Of a DNA stretch of 64,000 bases, positions 1 to 9,088 are shown piece after piece. The stretch lies in NCBI RefSeq assembly GCF_004791695.1, contig NZ_SRSO01000001.1:186001-250000 (forward strand). Reading direction: 5' to 3'. Below the pieces are notes generated by a model. That model was not told the DNA's origin and made no database searches. It saw only the letters and a list, made by a program, of their open reading frames with translations. Origin of the DNA: Flavivirga rizhaonensis (lineage in GTDB: Bacteria > Bacteroidota > Bacteroidia > Flavobacteriales > Flavobacteriaceae). The position numbers and the translations under genes are program-made. Numbering within the stretch: position 1 is the first letter of the stretch; each line of letters starts with the position of its first letter.

Positions 1-319
1 ATTTTATAAATTGGATGCTGTCATTACCATTAAAGGTTCTATGAACAAAAGGCGTTAGTTTTTCTAAATCAGTTTTTGAGTGATTTAAAACAAAGTCATA
101 AGGAGAATTGTCTAACAATTCCATCAGACGTTTTGCGTTATTGATGATACTTTTTCTATTTCCCCAGGCAATGGTTGCGGTTAAAAAACCTGAGATCTCA
201 ATAGCTTCTTTTTTGCTGAATTGATGTGGAATTTGAATGGGGTCACTTTCAATAAACTTGGGGTTGTTATATTGAATGACTTTAGCATCTAGAAAGTCTT
301 TGAGGTCTTTTTTGTTCAA
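1..319 (-). CDS. TIGR02757 (DUF2400) family protein, 3' end outside the window
   Basis: The reverse strand reads an open frame from a TTG codon at 319 to the window edge, 106 codons. It begins NKKDLKDFLDAKVIQYNNPK and contains SGFLTATIAWGNRKSIINNA and FVHRTFNGND, which I recognise as the N-terminal third of the TIGR02757 family, a protein of unknown function common in Bacteroidota. An in-frame TAA lies two codons upstream, so TTG is the only reasonable start. It follows the LolD-like ATPase gene by 62 nt on the same strand and is probably co-transcribed. The family assignment comes from sequence memory; no biochemical role is claimed. Confidence 0.8.
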   Translation of the reverse strand, partial: MNKKDLKDFLDAKVIQYNNPKFIESDPIQIPHQFSKKEAIEISGFLTATIAWGNRKSIINNAKRLMELLDNSPYDFVLNHSKTDLEKLTPFVHRTFNGNDSIQFIK

Positions 320-381
320 GTGTTATATTATGTTGAAGTACTAATCAATCAATTCATTACTGAAATAGTAGAAAAATGTAA

Positions 382-1044
382 TCAATTAATAATTTTACCA
401 TCTACCATCGTTAATTTTCTATCGGCCAGATCAGCTAGTTCTTTATTATGTGTAACAATGACGAAGGTTTGCCCGAATTCATCACGTAATTTAAAAAATA
501 GACTATGTAGCATTTCGGCAGACTCACTATCTAAATTACCAGAAGGCTCATCTGCAAAAATTAAATCTGGATTATTTATTAATGCTCTTGCAACTGCAAC
601 ACGTTGTTGTTCACCGCCAGATAACTCATTTGGTTTATGATCGTACCGATGCGATAAGCCTAAAAAATCTAAAAGTTCCATAGCTCGTTTTTCTGCATCG
701 GCTTTTTTAGTACCTTTAATGAAGGCTGGTAAGCATACATTTTCTAAAGCTGTAAATTCTGGAAGTAATTGATGAAATTGAAATATAAAACCAATATGTT
801 CATTTCTAAACTTAGCTAGTTTTTTGTCATTAAGATCACTAATATTGGTATCATTTATGTTTAGTTCAAACTTACTATTAGCAGAAGCTGAGTCCAAAGT
901 CCCTAAAATTTGTAATAAGGTCGTTTTTCCAGCTCCAGATGCCCCAACAATAGAAACAACTTCACTTTTCTTTATATTAATATCTACACCCTTTAGTACG
1001 TGTAAATCATTATAGTATTTATGAATATTTTTTGCCTGAATCAT
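382..1044 (-). CDS. ABC transporter ATP-binding protein, LolD/MacB type
   Basis: This 220-residue protein is a stand-alone ABC ATPase. Walker A is GASGAGKTT at residues 34-42; the Q-loop region [10 protein letters not shown] is typical of LolD, the signature is LSGGEQQR, and Walker B is DLIFADEP. Length and motifs fit the LolD/MacB/FtsE group, which powers FtsX-like permeases that extract lipoproteins or export substrates across the inner membrane. No permease gene is adjacent, as is usual for lolD in Flavobacteriaceae, where the lolCE-like permease is encoded elsewhere. A role in lipoprotein release is therefore an inference. The gene lies upstream of the TIGR02757 gene on the same strand. 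Confidence 0.85.
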   Translation of the reverse strand: MIQAKNIHKYYNDLHVLKGVDINIKKSEVVSIVGASGAGKTTLLQILGTLDSASANSKFELNINDTNISDLNDKKLAKFRNEHIGFIFQFHQLLPEFTALENVCLPAFIKGTKKADAEKRAMELLDFLGLSHRYDHKPNELSGGEQQRVAVARALINNPDLIFADEPSGNLDSESAEMLHSLFFKLRDEFGQTFVIVTHNKELADLADRKLTMVDGKIIN

Positions 1045-1270
1045 TTTGAATAATTGGAACGCTGAAAATACTACTTTATAGATTTATTAGCAACGATTTA
1101 GCCATTACTTTTATTTTTAAAAGCATTTTTTAGGTTATTATAAGCCATAAAACAGATAAAATGAAGTTGAAAAGTATAATCAATAGGCTAATTGAATAAG
1201 GTGTTAAGGCCTTTAAAGTAGGTGTCCTATGAAGCGGTTCTTTCATTAAATAAATAATTTCGATAAAGTA

Positions 1271-1438
1271 CTATAATTTAGATCCAGTAGAAAATTGCTG
1301 TGAACATTGGAGGTCTAAATTCCAAGCACTGAAGTTAACTTTTGTTTCAAAATCAATATTACCCAAATTATAACTAGAATCTGTCGTTAAAATTTTAATT
1401 TTATTAATTAAAGTTGAAATTTGCTTAACTTTAAACAT
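1271..1438 (-). CDS. possible small protein (55 aa), uncertain
   Basis: The 428-bp gap between the LolD-like gene and folE contains one plausible short frame: ATG at 1438, TAG ending at 1271. The product would be 55 residues, starting MFKVKQISTLINKIKILTTD and ending near QCSQQFSTGSKL. I recognise no family. It has no signal peptide or clear membrane segment. The rest of the gap (1045-1270) shows nothing I can identify. Without homologues this could be chance. Confidence 0.2.
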   Translation of the reverse strand: MFKVKQISTLINKIKILTTDSSYNLGNIDFETKVNFSAWNLDLQCSQQFSTGSKL

Positions 1439-1472
1439 TATGTTTTTAAACTCAAAAAGATACTAAACCGCT

Positions 1473-2060
1473 ATGCCATATAAGAAATTTGAAGAGTACA
1501 ACATGCAAGTGACAGATGATGTTAAGGAAAGATATGAAAATATTATTAAAGACTTAGGAGAAGATACCAATCGCGATGGACTATTAAAGACTCCAGAACG
1601 CGCAGCAAAAGCTATGCAGTTTTTAACACAAGGGTATCATCAAGATCCTGTCGAGATACTTAAAAGTGCTATGTTTAAGGAGTCTTATAATGAAATGGTT
1701 ATTGTAAAAGATATTGAGCTGTATTCCCTTTGTGAACACCATATTTTGCCTTTTTTTGGGAAAGTTCATATAGCCTATATCCCTAACGGACAAATTGTCG
1801 GTTTAAGTAAGTTGCCAAGAATTGTAGATGTTTTTGCAAGACGTTTGCAAGTACAAGAACGTTTAACTGAGCAAATTTTAGATTGTATAAACCATACTTT
1901 AAAACCACAAGGAGTTGCCGTGGTTATTGAAGCCTCTCATATGTGTATGATGATGCGTGGCGTGCAAAAACAAAACTCTATTACAACAACTTCGGGTTTT
2001 AGGGGACAATTTGAGAAAATTGAAACGAGGAACGAGTTTTTAAAATTGATAGGGAAGTAG
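1473..2060 (+). CDS. folE: GTP cyclohydrolase I
   Basis: FolE converts GTP to 7,8-dihydroneopterin triphosphate, the first step of folate (and pterin) synthesis, in the cytosol. The 195-residue protein has the normal length. The N-terminal helix block includes [20 protein letters not shown] (residues 29-48). The zinc and catalytic residues are all present: Cys87, His89 and His90 in LCEHH, His156 and Cys158 in SHMCMMMRG; these are each offset by 23 from the E. coli residues Cys110, His112, His113, His179 and Cys181. The ATG at 1473 gives the usual N-terminus. It is a single-gene unit followed closely by a small membrane-protein gene. Confidence 0.97.
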   Translation: MPYKKFEEYNMQVTDDVKERYENIIKDLGEDTNRDGLLKTPERAAKAMQFLTQGYHQDPVEILKSAMFKESYNEMVIVKDIELYSLCEHHILPFFGKVHIAYIPNGQIVGLSKLPRIVDVFARRLQVQERLTEQILDCINHTLKPQGVAVVIEASHMCMMMRGVQKQNSITTTSGFRGQFEKIETRNEFLKLIGK

Positions 2061-2118
2061 TTTATATTTAAAGGTTTTGGTATGCTTCTTGCGTATCTTA
2101 TTGTATTAATATTACTTA

Positions 2119-2397
2119 ATGAAAAAATACAAAAAATTAGTTTTAAGTATTGGTTTAGATGCTATTGGATACATTTCTTTCGTAATTCCTGGAATTGGTG
2201 AGTTTTCGGATATTATTTGGGCGCCTTTATCGGGTTATATTATGACTAGATTATATAAAGGGAAAGCTGGTAAAATTGCAGGTGTTATAGCTTTTACAGA
2301 AGAAGCGTTACCTGGTTTGGATGTGATCCCAACATTTACGCTTATGTGGTTATACACCTATGTTTTTAAAAATAAAGAGGAGATTATAGAGATTTAA
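2119..2397 (+). CDS. small predicted membrane protein, 92 aa
   Basis: Short protein rich in hydrophobic stretches (about residues 8-25, 28-40 and 66-85) with basic residues between them, such as RLYKGKAGK, so it is probably an inner-membrane protein with two or three helices. I cannot name a function. It starts 58 nt after folE on the same strand and may be read through from it. Its 3' end overlaps the convergent sensor-kinase gene by 14 bp, which is unusual but leaves both frames intact. It resembles conserved hypothetical proteins of Flavobacteriaceae. Confidence 0.7.
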   Translation: MKKYKKLVLSIGLDAIGYISFVIPGIGEFSDIIWAPLSGYIMTRLYKGKAGKIAGVIAFTEEALPGLDVIPTFTLMWLYTYVFKNKEEIIEI

Positions 2398-4453
2398 AAA
2401 GCGGTATTTGTATCTTTAATACGGTTCCATTTTTAGGTTTGGATATAATTTGAAGTTCACCTTTAAGTTTTGATATCCTGGATTCTATATTTACTAACCC
2501 AATGCCATCATTTTTTTGAGTTGAATCAAAACCCATACCATCGTCTATAATCTCAACACGCAAGTTATTAGAGTTTATAGAGAAATTAATGGTAATGTTA
2601 GTCGCCTTTGCATGCTTAATAGTATTTTGAATAGCTTCTTGAATGATTCTGTATAGATTGATTTTTATATAATCATTAATATCTTCCCAAAAGATGACGT
2701 TATTTTGGTTTATACTATATGTGAAAGTATTGAGTTTGCTTTGATTATGAATGTATTCTTCCAGAATGGTAATGAAATTTTTATCGGCATCTAATAATGT
2801 ATTTTTTAATTCATGGGAAAGGTCTCTTATTTCTCTTTCAATAGATTGAATTTCATTAATATAGAAACTGTAATTTTTTTTGTTTGGATTGTCTTCATCC
2901 ATAGACAAAAACTCTAATCCTAATCGGGAACCAGAAAGCTTATTTAAAATACCATCATGCAATTCTTCCGAAATGCGATGCCGTTCCAAAAGGCGGCCTT
3001 CTTCAACTTTTGCTTGTTGTCTTAGCATGAGGCTATATATTTCATCATTGGCCTTTTGTTGCTCACTCTCAAAGCTCAACATTTTGTTTTTAGTAATTTG
3101 GATTCTTATAATAAGAATGAGTATAAAAATTAAAATGATGATAAGTCCAATAACAACGATTAAAATGTTTTGAGTTGTTAAACGTTTTGTTTCATCAATA
3201 TAATTATCTGTTTCATATTGGATTCTGGCGAATTTGTTTCTGGAAGCCCGTTCAATGTCAAGAAGGCTATCATTAAGTTTTATATGTTCGTATAGGTACT
3301 GCTTTCCCGCTTCTCCTTTTTTAATTTTGGAAAGCATTAATAAAGACCTGGAAACCTCGTAATGATTTTTAATTTCTTTACCAATACGGTACGACCTTTT
3401 TGAAAGTATAAGTGCTGAATCTTTTTTATTAACGGTGTAGTAAAATTCAGCCATATCATTACCGCCAGAAGCTATTTCGTATAAAGCATTTAAACTATCA
3501 CTAATTTTATAAGCTTTATTGAAAAGGGAATTAATATATTTTGTGTTATTATTTTTAGCTAGAAATAGAGTGTATGCTTTATTATTTAGAATAGCTACAT
3601 ATGATAAAGGATCTTTTTTTAATAAGCTTTTGTTTTCAAGTAATTCTTTATATATAAATAAAGTCTTCTTATAATCTTTTTTTTCTTTATATGCTTCTGC
3701 TAAATTGATTTTGATATCTAAATAGTTTTTGAATTTATTTACATAAATACTAATCTCATGTTCATCAGATATTTTATTATTAATTGATAAAGCTTTTTTA
3801 TGATATTCAATAGCTTTATCATAGAGTTTTAGATATTTTGCATTTAGAGCAATTCTATTATATAAGTAAGATATTTTGTCAAGGTTTTTATTGTTCTTTG
3901 GAAGTAAATTTATCTTATTTATTGCTTCAATTAAATTAGCATTACTATTAACATAATTGTGTTCATTAAATTGTAAGTTAGAAATATTATTTAGTATATC
4001 AATTTCAGTGCTTACATTTTTTAATTTTCTAGTAATTTTAAGGGCTTTATTGTAATAATAATAGGCACTATCGTTTTGTATTTCTATTATATGGTGATAG
4101 TAGCCTAATAGTGAGTAAGTATCTAATATTGGATAAGAAGAATCATTTAATTTATATGCTAGTTTTAAATTTTTATCTAATAATTTTTTTGATTGCTCCA
4201 GATTGTTCTTAAGTACATATAAATATGCTAGGTTTGTATTTGATTTGAGAATAATAGAATCTATCTTAGTTTTATATGATAATTCACTTGCAAATTTTGC
4301 ATACTTAAATTTGGCGTCTAGATCTGATTTTTCGTTCTCAGACAACCTTCGTAACCTATGGATGCTATCTAACATCACATCAAAACTACTGTTTTGCGAA
4401 TTTATGTTAAACGAAACAAGAAGACATGCTATAAAAAAACAATATTTATTCAA
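2384..4453 (-). CDS. TPR-containing membrane sensor histidine kinase (HisKA_3 type)
   Basis: A 689-residue sensor kinase. Residues 1-20 look like a signal peptide (MNKYCFFIACLLVSFNINS). Residues about 30-420 are tetratricopeptide-like helical repeats, for example YDKAIEYHKKALSIN, and would be periplasmic. One membrane helix follows (about 431-452), then a short coiled coil, then the HisKA_3 dimerisation helix with phospho-acceptor His499 in RISEELHDG, and a HATPase_c domain with the N box EAIQNTIKHAKA and DDGMGFD. This is the NarX/LiaS-like class that normally pairs with a LuxR-type response regulator; none is adjacent. The ligand is unknown. Confidence 0.9.
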   Translation of the reverse strand: MNKYCFFIACLLVSFNINSQNSSFDVMLDSIHRLRRLSENEKSDLDAKFKYAKFASELSYKTKIDSIILKSNTNLAYLYVLKNNLEQSKKLLDKNLKLAYKLNDSSYPILDTYSLLGYYHHIIEIQNDSAYYYYNKALKITRKLKNVSTEIDILNNISNLQFNEHNYVNSNANLIEAINKINLLPKNNKNLDKISYLYNRIALNAKYLKLYDKAIEYHKKALSINNKISDEHEISIYVNKFKNYLDIKINLAEAYKEKKDYKKTLFIYKELLENKSLLKKDPLSYVAILNNKAYTLFLAKNNNTKYINSLFNKAYKISDSLNALYEIASGGNDMAEFYYTVNKKDSALILSKRSYRIGKEIKNHYEVSRSLLMLSKIKKGEAGKQYLYEHIKLNDSLLDIERASRNKFARIQYETDNYIDETKRLTTQNILIVVIGLIIILIFILILIIRIQITKNKMLSFESEQQKANDEIYSLMLRQQAKVEEGRLLERHRISEELHDGILNKLSGSRLGLEFLSMDEDNPNKKNYSFYINEIQSIEREIRDLSHELKNTLLDADKNFITILEEYIHNQSKLNTFTYSINQNNVIFWEDINDYIKINLYRIIQEAIQNTIKHAKATNITINFSINSNNLRVEIIDDGMGFDSTQKNDGIGLVNIESRISKLKGELQIISKPKNGTVLKIQIPLFKSL

Positions 4454-4643
4454 TCTGATTGTGTTTGTGAAATAGCATCCAAAGATAAGATTTTTTTTAC
4501 ATCATGCTATACGTGATTCCCAAACTAATATTTCTTCCCATATTAAATATACCTTATTTGAAAAGGTTTTGCTAAGATTTGATATCATTATCATATTTGC
4601 CTTTAATGTATTTATATATCACTTATGTTAGCATAGCGGGAGT

Positions 4644-4688
4644 AATAATAAACGCCCCGATTTTATTAAAATCGGGGCGTTTATTATT
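4644..4688 (-). terminator. strong bidirectional hairpin terminator
   Basis: A 22-bp perfect inverted repeat with a single-base centre: left arm 4644-4665, right arm 4667-4688, with the GC core CGCCCCGAT/ATCGGGGCG. A and T runs flank the core on both sides, so it can stop transcription either way. It lies 16 bp beyond the stop of the lipoprotein gene at 4705 and ends the TonB-receptor operon. The sensor kinase promoter must lie to its left, within 4454-4643. Confidence 0.9.
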
Positions 4689-4704
4689 ATTTAACCTTTA
4701 TTAT

Positions 4705-5286
4705 TTACTTAACAGTAATAGGGAAGATAGCTTGTGCATCTGTTTCTCCACCAGCATTAGTTATATCACCATCGCTAACGCCGCTAGCACTTTTATTAGG
4801 TTCATGACGTAGTGTAATAGTAATCGTTCCCGAACCAGGAGTTGCAGAAGTTGTAAGTGTAAATTCTAACCCTAACGGGTTGCTATCACCGTCAAAATCA
4901 ACATAAGTAAATGTAGCTATACTATTTGTTGCCTGAAAGAAAAATTGATGCTCTTCGTCTAACGTTTTAATTTCCTCAGTAACATCCTCAGCTGGAGATT
5001 CGGTTTCGTTTAATATCTCCATACTTCCATTATATGTAGTATCAGCAAGTAAATCTCCTGATACTGTAAACACAGGAGGATTAGGCCCGTCTTTACCATC
5101 TAAATCGAGGCTTTTAAAAGTTATAGAAGTGCCTCCTCCATCAGGAACTAAGGTTGCTGTTAATGTTGTTATGACCTCTTCCTGAATAACAACTTCAGGG
5201 TTATCATCATCTGAACATCCAGTAAGTATAAAAGTTGATAATAAGATTAAAAATGTACTTTTTAAATTATTTTTTAATGTATCCAT
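4705..5286 (-). CDS. TonB-receptor-associated lipoprotein
   Basis: A 193-residue lipoprotein: type II signal peptide with lipobox LTGC around residue 24, followed by the acidic SDDDNPE spacer typical of exported Bacteroidota lipoproteins. The mature part contains VITTLTATLVPDGGGTSITF, LNETESPAEDVTEEI, EHQFFFQ and TITLRHEPNKSA, and ends GGETDAQAIFPITVK. I recognise this as a family commonly encoded directly after a TonB-dependent receptor and sometimes annotated as a type 1 periplasmic-binding-fold superfamily protein. It starts 11 bp after the receptor gene. A role in presenting ligand to the receptor is inferred from this pairing only. Confidence 0.75.
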   Translation of the reverse strand: MDTLKNNLKSTFLILLSTFILTGCSDDDNPEVVIQEEVITTLTATLVPDGGGTSITFKSLDLDGKDGPNPPVFTVSGDLLADTTYNGSMEILNETESPAEDVTEEIKTLDEEHQFFFQATNSIATFTYVDFDGDSNPLGLEFTLTTSATPGSGTITITLRHEPNKSASGVSDGDITNAGGETDAQAIFPITVK

Positions 5287-5297
5287 GGTTTATTTTT

Positions 5298-7697
5298 TTA
5301 ATAATTAAACTTTACTTGTAACATAATATTTCTTCCTAAATCATCGGCAAAATATCTTAATCGGTTAAGATATTCTCTATAAGAAGTATTAAAAAGGTTA
5401 GTAATATTTAAACCTATATTCAGGTTTGTTTGTTTTGATAAATTTAGAGTTATATCACTTTGAAAATGCAATAAATGATAGGTTGGTGGCGGCGAACTAA
5501 TATCTAATAAGACCTCACTATCTATTGTGGGTATATAAACATCAAAGTTGTTATCTGGAAACTCATTTTGTCTTAAAACTAATTCACTTTGTAATTCAGT
5601 ATTAAGCTGTAACCATTTTTTATTTGAATAGCCTAAAATATTAACTGTTTTGAATGATGGCATATCAATCAAAGCTTGTTTTTTTGTTAAATCTCTTCCT
5701 TTAATAAAGGATGATTTATTATTAAGCAACCAGTGTTCGTTGAACTTATAATTAGCAGTAACATCCAAACCTAATAACGAGGCATTGGTTTGATTATAAC
5801 TCCAAACAGGAAATGCCCCACGAATGGTTAACTCGGTTCCCGTTGGTTCTATAAAAATATAATCGTTAATATGATTGTAAAATGCTTCAAGGTTTATTGA
5901 TAATGCATTTCTGTTATATTTATATGTTCCAGAAATTCTGTTTGATGTTTCTTGCTTCATACGTAGATCACCCAACTCAATCCTAGCGGCAGAATGATGT
6001 AAGCCATCACTAAATAACTCTGAAGGATTTGGCGCTCTATTGGATAACCCATAGTTAAAAATAAATGAATTATTATCATTAATTTTATAAGCTATTCCAG
6101 CTGAAGCTGATATGTTATGATAATCGAACACAGGATTGGTAAGCAATTGGGACCCTAAATCATCAATAACAATATTACTAAAATCTGCATCATAATTTCG
6201 TTCTTCCCAACGACTCGTAAGGTAGAATTTTTTAGCGTCTATGCGACTAAAATCATAACGAAGCCCAAAATTTAAATTGGTTTTCTCGCTTAATCTAAAA
6301 TCTGAAATAGCAAAAGCCCCAGCATCATATTTATCGTAATCAGGAATCAAGCGCCTAACACCAGTCTCAGGATTTGCAAAATTGTTTTGATACCCTACAT
6401 TCAGTCCAAATTTATAAGTTCTATCGCTTTTAGAATCAACTTTTAAATTTGTTCTAATGGTGTGTGTTTTTAAAGTCAAGTCAATTGCGGGTTTATCTCT
6501 ATCATCCCCAACTCGAATATCATACTCAAAACGTTGATTATTTTGAAAATCATATTGTACCTGTAAACGTCCAAACTTTTTAAACCGTTTATAAAAATCG
6601 GCTTTAATAATTTGATGTGTAACATCTTGTCGTGGTGCTTCGATAGTATAACTGAAATCTTCAACCACTAATGGTTGTTGACTATTGATTGCATTTACCA
6701 AATCTTCAATGCTCCCAATATGCGATGATTTTAATATTGCTATGTCATTATTCAAATAACTGTAATAGATATTGAAACCTCGTTCAAAGGTTTTATAACC
6801 AGATTTAATTGAAAACCCTTTTGAGTTTAATCCCGTATTAGTAAGGTTATAATCTGGCGTTTCAAAATCACCAAAACGTTTCATTGTTGCCTGTGCACCT
6901 AAATACCAACCTTTTTTGTAGGTTTTTGTTAATGAGGAATTTAAGCTAAAGCCTCTACCATTAGTATGACCACTAATAATTGTTTTTCCGTAAAGCGAAT
7001 CTTTTAAACTAACATTAAAGGGTTGCAAAACAATAACACCGCCAATAGCATCTCCACCGTAAGCCAGAGCATCGGCTCCTTTAATTACATTAACACTTCC
7101 TACAGTGTTTAAATCAATATTTGGAGCGTGTTCAATACCCCACTCTTGATCTTGCAAACGAACACCATTTGTCATCACTATTATTCTACTACTGTGCAAA
7201 CCATTAATAACAGGCTTTACAATTGAATTGCCTGTATTTATAGAAGATACACCACTAATTTGTTTTAATGCATCGCCTAAGCTAAAAGCACCGAAACGTT
7301 CAATAGCATCCGTTTTTAACAGTGTTTCTTGTGATGTTTTAGTTAATTTAGTGATTGTTTTCCCCTCAACTTTAACTTCGTTGAGTTCTTCTATATGATG
7401 TTCTAAATTTATAACATAAAACGAATCACCATTAATTTGAATGTCTAATCGTTTTGTTTCACAACCCAAATGCGATATTGAGACGGTTAATTTTCCATCA
7501 CAGAGGTTTGCAATAGAAAATTTCCCATCGATATCTGTAGTAGTGTATTTGTCTAGTGTTTCAATATAAATGGTAGCTGCTATAATAGGCGAACCATCAT
7601 GAAAATCATGAACTTCTCCATAAAATCTGGAGTCACAGTTTTGATTATGAACTATGTTGATGAAACAACAAGCCACAATCAATATATAATATTTCAT
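5298..7697 (-). CDS. TonB-dependent outer-membrane receptor, probably for metal uptake
   Basis: This 799-residue protein has a signal peptide, a CarboxypepD_reg-like domain (about 20-105, with SPIIAATIYIETLDKYTTTD), a plug domain (about 110-230, with GDALKQISGVSSI, NGVRLQDQEWGIEHAPNID and IKGADALAYGGDAIGGVI) and a C-terminal 22-strand-type barrel ending in FKFNY-like aromatic residues (MLQVKFNY). The plug sequence with EHAPNID resembles the ZnuD group. With the His-rich small protein upstream and the lipoprotein downstream, I infer uptake of a metal such as zinc or copper rather than glycans; there is no SusD partner. All three genes are tightly spaced and likely one operon ended by the hairpin at 4644. 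Confidence 0.88.
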   Translation of the reverse strand: MKYYILIVACCFINIVHNQNCDSRFYGEVHDFHDGSPIIAATIYIETLDKYTTTDIDGKFSIANLCDGKLTVSISHLGCETKRLDIQINGDSFYVINLEHHIEELNEVKVEGKTITKLTKTSQETLLKTDAIERFGAFSLGDALKQISGVSSINTGNSIVKPVINGLHSSRIIVMTNGVRLQDQEWGIEHAPNIDLNTVGSVNVIKGADALAYGGDAIGGVIVLQPFNVSLKDSLYGKTIISGHTNGRGFSLNSSLTKTYKKGWYLGAQATMKRFGDFETPDYNLTNTGLNSKGFSIKSGYKTFERGFNIYYSYLNNDIAILKSSHIGSIEDLVNAINSQQPLVVEDFSYTIEAPRQDVTHQIIKADFYKRFKKFGRLQVQYDFQNNQRFEYDIRVGDDRDKPAIDLTLKTHTIRTNLKVDSKSDRTYKFGLNVGYQNNFANPETGVRRLIPDYDKYDAGAFAISDFRLSEKTNLNFGLRYDFSRIDAKKFYLTSRWEERNYDADFSNIVIDDLGSQLLTNPVFDYHNISASAGIAYKINDNNSFIFNYGLSNRAPNPSELFSDGLHHSAARIELGDLRMKQETSNRISGTYKYNRNALSINLEAFYNHINDYIFIEPTGTELTIRGAFPVWSYNQTNASLLGLDVTANYKFNEHWLLNNKSSFIKGRDLTKKQALIDMPSFKTVNILGYSNKKWLQLNTELQSELVLRQNEFPDNNFDVYIPTIDSEVLLDISSPPPTYHLLHFQSDITLNLSKQTNLNIGLNITNLFNTSYREYLNRLRYFADDLGRNIMLQVKFNY

Positions 7698-7733
7698 TAT
7701 TATAAATATATTTAGTTTAAAGAAATGTACATT

Positions 7734-8066
7734 TTAAACTAAAACAGGTGGACCTCTAAGAGAAAAAGATAATTGCCGATGATTATTAAGAAATTTGTAT
7801 GTTAATATTGGAATTTTAAAATAAGATGAAACATTTATGATATCATCATATTTAAATAAATGTAAATATTGGTTACTTAGTTTGAATTTATAAAACTCAC
7901 AATCTAAATCTATTTCGTGTAAGTGTGCCTTTGCTTCCCCTAAACAAACTTCATGTTCATGGTGAGTGAAAATATGAGCAAACTTAACAACAGTAGGCAC
8001 TAGTAGGGTAATAGCCAACCAGAGGGTTATTATTCTAAATATAATATGTTGTTTTATTTGATTCAC
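7734..8066 (-). CDS. small His-rich membrane/periplasmic protein, 110 aa
   Basis: The N-terminus has one hydrophobic helix (about residues 10-28) followed by a metal-binding-like segment FAHIFTHHEHEVCLGEAKAHLHE containing six histidines and a cysteine; the C-terminus ends RGPPVLV. Proteins of this style often precede a TonB receptor in flavobacteria, which supports a role in metal sensing or binding, but the function is not known. The start is GTG at 8066, sharing its first base with the TAG stop of the upstream gene (TAGTG), which suggests translational coupling. It lies 36 bp upstream of the receptor gene. Confidence 0.65.
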   Translation of the reverse strand: MNQIKQHIIFRIITLWLAITLLVPTVVKFAHIFTHHEHEVCLGEAKAHLHEIDLDCEFYKFKLSNQYLHLFKYDDIINVSSYFKIPILTYKFLNNHRQLSFSLRGPPVLV

Positions 8067-8368
8067 TAATCTAAAAACCGCTTAAAACCTATTCTACGCA
8101 GCATTTTTTTTTCGAAGTTCCAAAAAAACTTGTATTGTCCAAAAAGCCATCCGAAAAATACTAACATAAATTGGTACACAATAAATAATAAAAGAATTCG
8201 GATGGTCCAATATCCAAAACTTCCAAATGCTTCAGGTGTAATATTTAAAAAGTTTAAAATAGGTTTACCTATATAGGAAGCAGTCGATCCAGTAATAGCA
8301 AATACACATAAAATGATTATAATTTGCCAATTATGTTCAATGCCCCAACGTTCTTTTAACTTTTTCAC
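8066..8368 (-). CDS. DUF6787-like small inner-membrane protein
   Basis: This 100-residue protein begins MKKLKERWGIEHNWQ, then has two or three membrane helices (about 16-36 and 52-76) and a basic C-terminal tail (FEKKMLRRIGFKRFLD). I recognise the WGI/NWQ start and FGSFGYWTIRI segment from a small Bacteroidota membrane family that I recall as DUF6787; the function is unknown. The stop overlaps the GTG start of the next gene by one base. It may head the receptor operon or be joined to the lipoprotein gene 35 bp upstream. Confidence 0.65.
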   Translation of the reverse strand: MKKLKERWGIEHNWQIIIILCVFAITGSTASYIGKPILNFLNITPEAFGSFGYWTIRILLLFIVYQFMLVFFGWLFGQYKFFWNFEKKMLRRIGFKRFLD

Positions 8369-8403
8369 AAATACAATTTGATTGCAAAAATAAACAAAAG
8401 ACT

Positions 8404-8856
8404 TTAAATTCGAGGAACAAATCCTGCTAATCGTTGTTTGTAGGTTAATTGGAAATAAATAAAGTAATTAAAGAGTTTGTAATTAACTTCATATCCATAA
8501 TCTATACCATGTTGATAATCAATTTGTAGTTCATATAGATTAGGATCAAAACGCTGTGGTTGAAGTACTCTTTGATTCCATTCTGTTACATAAATAAAAT
8601 TTCTGTTTTCTAGATATTGTTGTGAATAAAAACCTTCTGGTCTAGCAGTGGTTAGTAACCAGGTATTAAAACCAGGTTCTATAATGATAATTTCGTATTC
8701 TAACTCGTCATTAGCAATAGTTACTGTATCGCTAACAATTGCCGCCAGTTCTTTTTCAGACTTGTTTTTTTCGGATGCTATTGGTTTTGCTGTATTACAA
8801 TTAAAAATAAATAGAGATACAGATGATAGTAATAATATGTAAATAACTTTTTTCAT
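8404..8856 (-). CDS. DUF6146-like lipoprotein
   Basis: This 150-residue lipoprotein has the signal MKKVIYILLLSSVSLFIFNC with the lipid-accepting Cys at position 20, then a Lys/Glu-rich linker. The conserved part includes WLLTTARPEGFYSQQYLENR, VTEWNQRVLQP and YGYEVNYKLFNYFIYFQLTY. I recognise this as the family I recall as DUF6146, widespread in Flavobacteriaceae and of unknown function. It is upstream of, and on the same strand as, the DUF6787-like gene, an order often seen in related genomes. Confidence 0.7.
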   Translation of the reverse strand: MKKVIYILLLSSVSLFIFNCNTAKPIASEKNKSEKELAAIVSDTVTIANDELEYEIIIIEPGFNTWLLTTARPEGFYSQQYLENRNFIYVTEWNQRVLQPQRFDPNLYELQIDYQHGIDYGYEVNYKLFNYFIYFQLTYKQRLAGFVPRI

Positions 8857-9030
8857 AGCTTTAATGGATTTCTATTTGTTATTCAAAAGTGCTATATAAT
8901 TTTATATTATAAAAACTAGAATGAGTTAACTGATCGTCTCATTGAGGAACTAGTTTCTTTTAAGCGTCCTTTGTTTCAAATAAATTTACAAAAATCATAC
9001 CTTAAAATGTTGTTTTAGAGTTGTTTTAAC

Positions 9031-9060
9031 AAAAAAAAACGCCAAACAGTAATATTTGGC
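9031..9060 (-). terminator. rho-independent terminator of the DUF937 gene
   Basis: Stem GCCAAA (9041-9046) / TTTGGC (9055-9060) with an 8-nt loop. On the minus strand it is followed by nine T residues (complement of the A run 9031-9039). It lies 29 bp past the stop of the DUF937 gene. Confidence 0.8.
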
Positions 9061-9088
9061 ATTTTGTGTTTTATTATGGCTCTATAAT

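Noticed and set aside
5298..7697. A SusC/SusD glycan-uptake locus
   Set aside because: There is no SusD-like gene, no glycoside hydrolase, and the receptor plug and His-rich neighbour fit metal uptake better.
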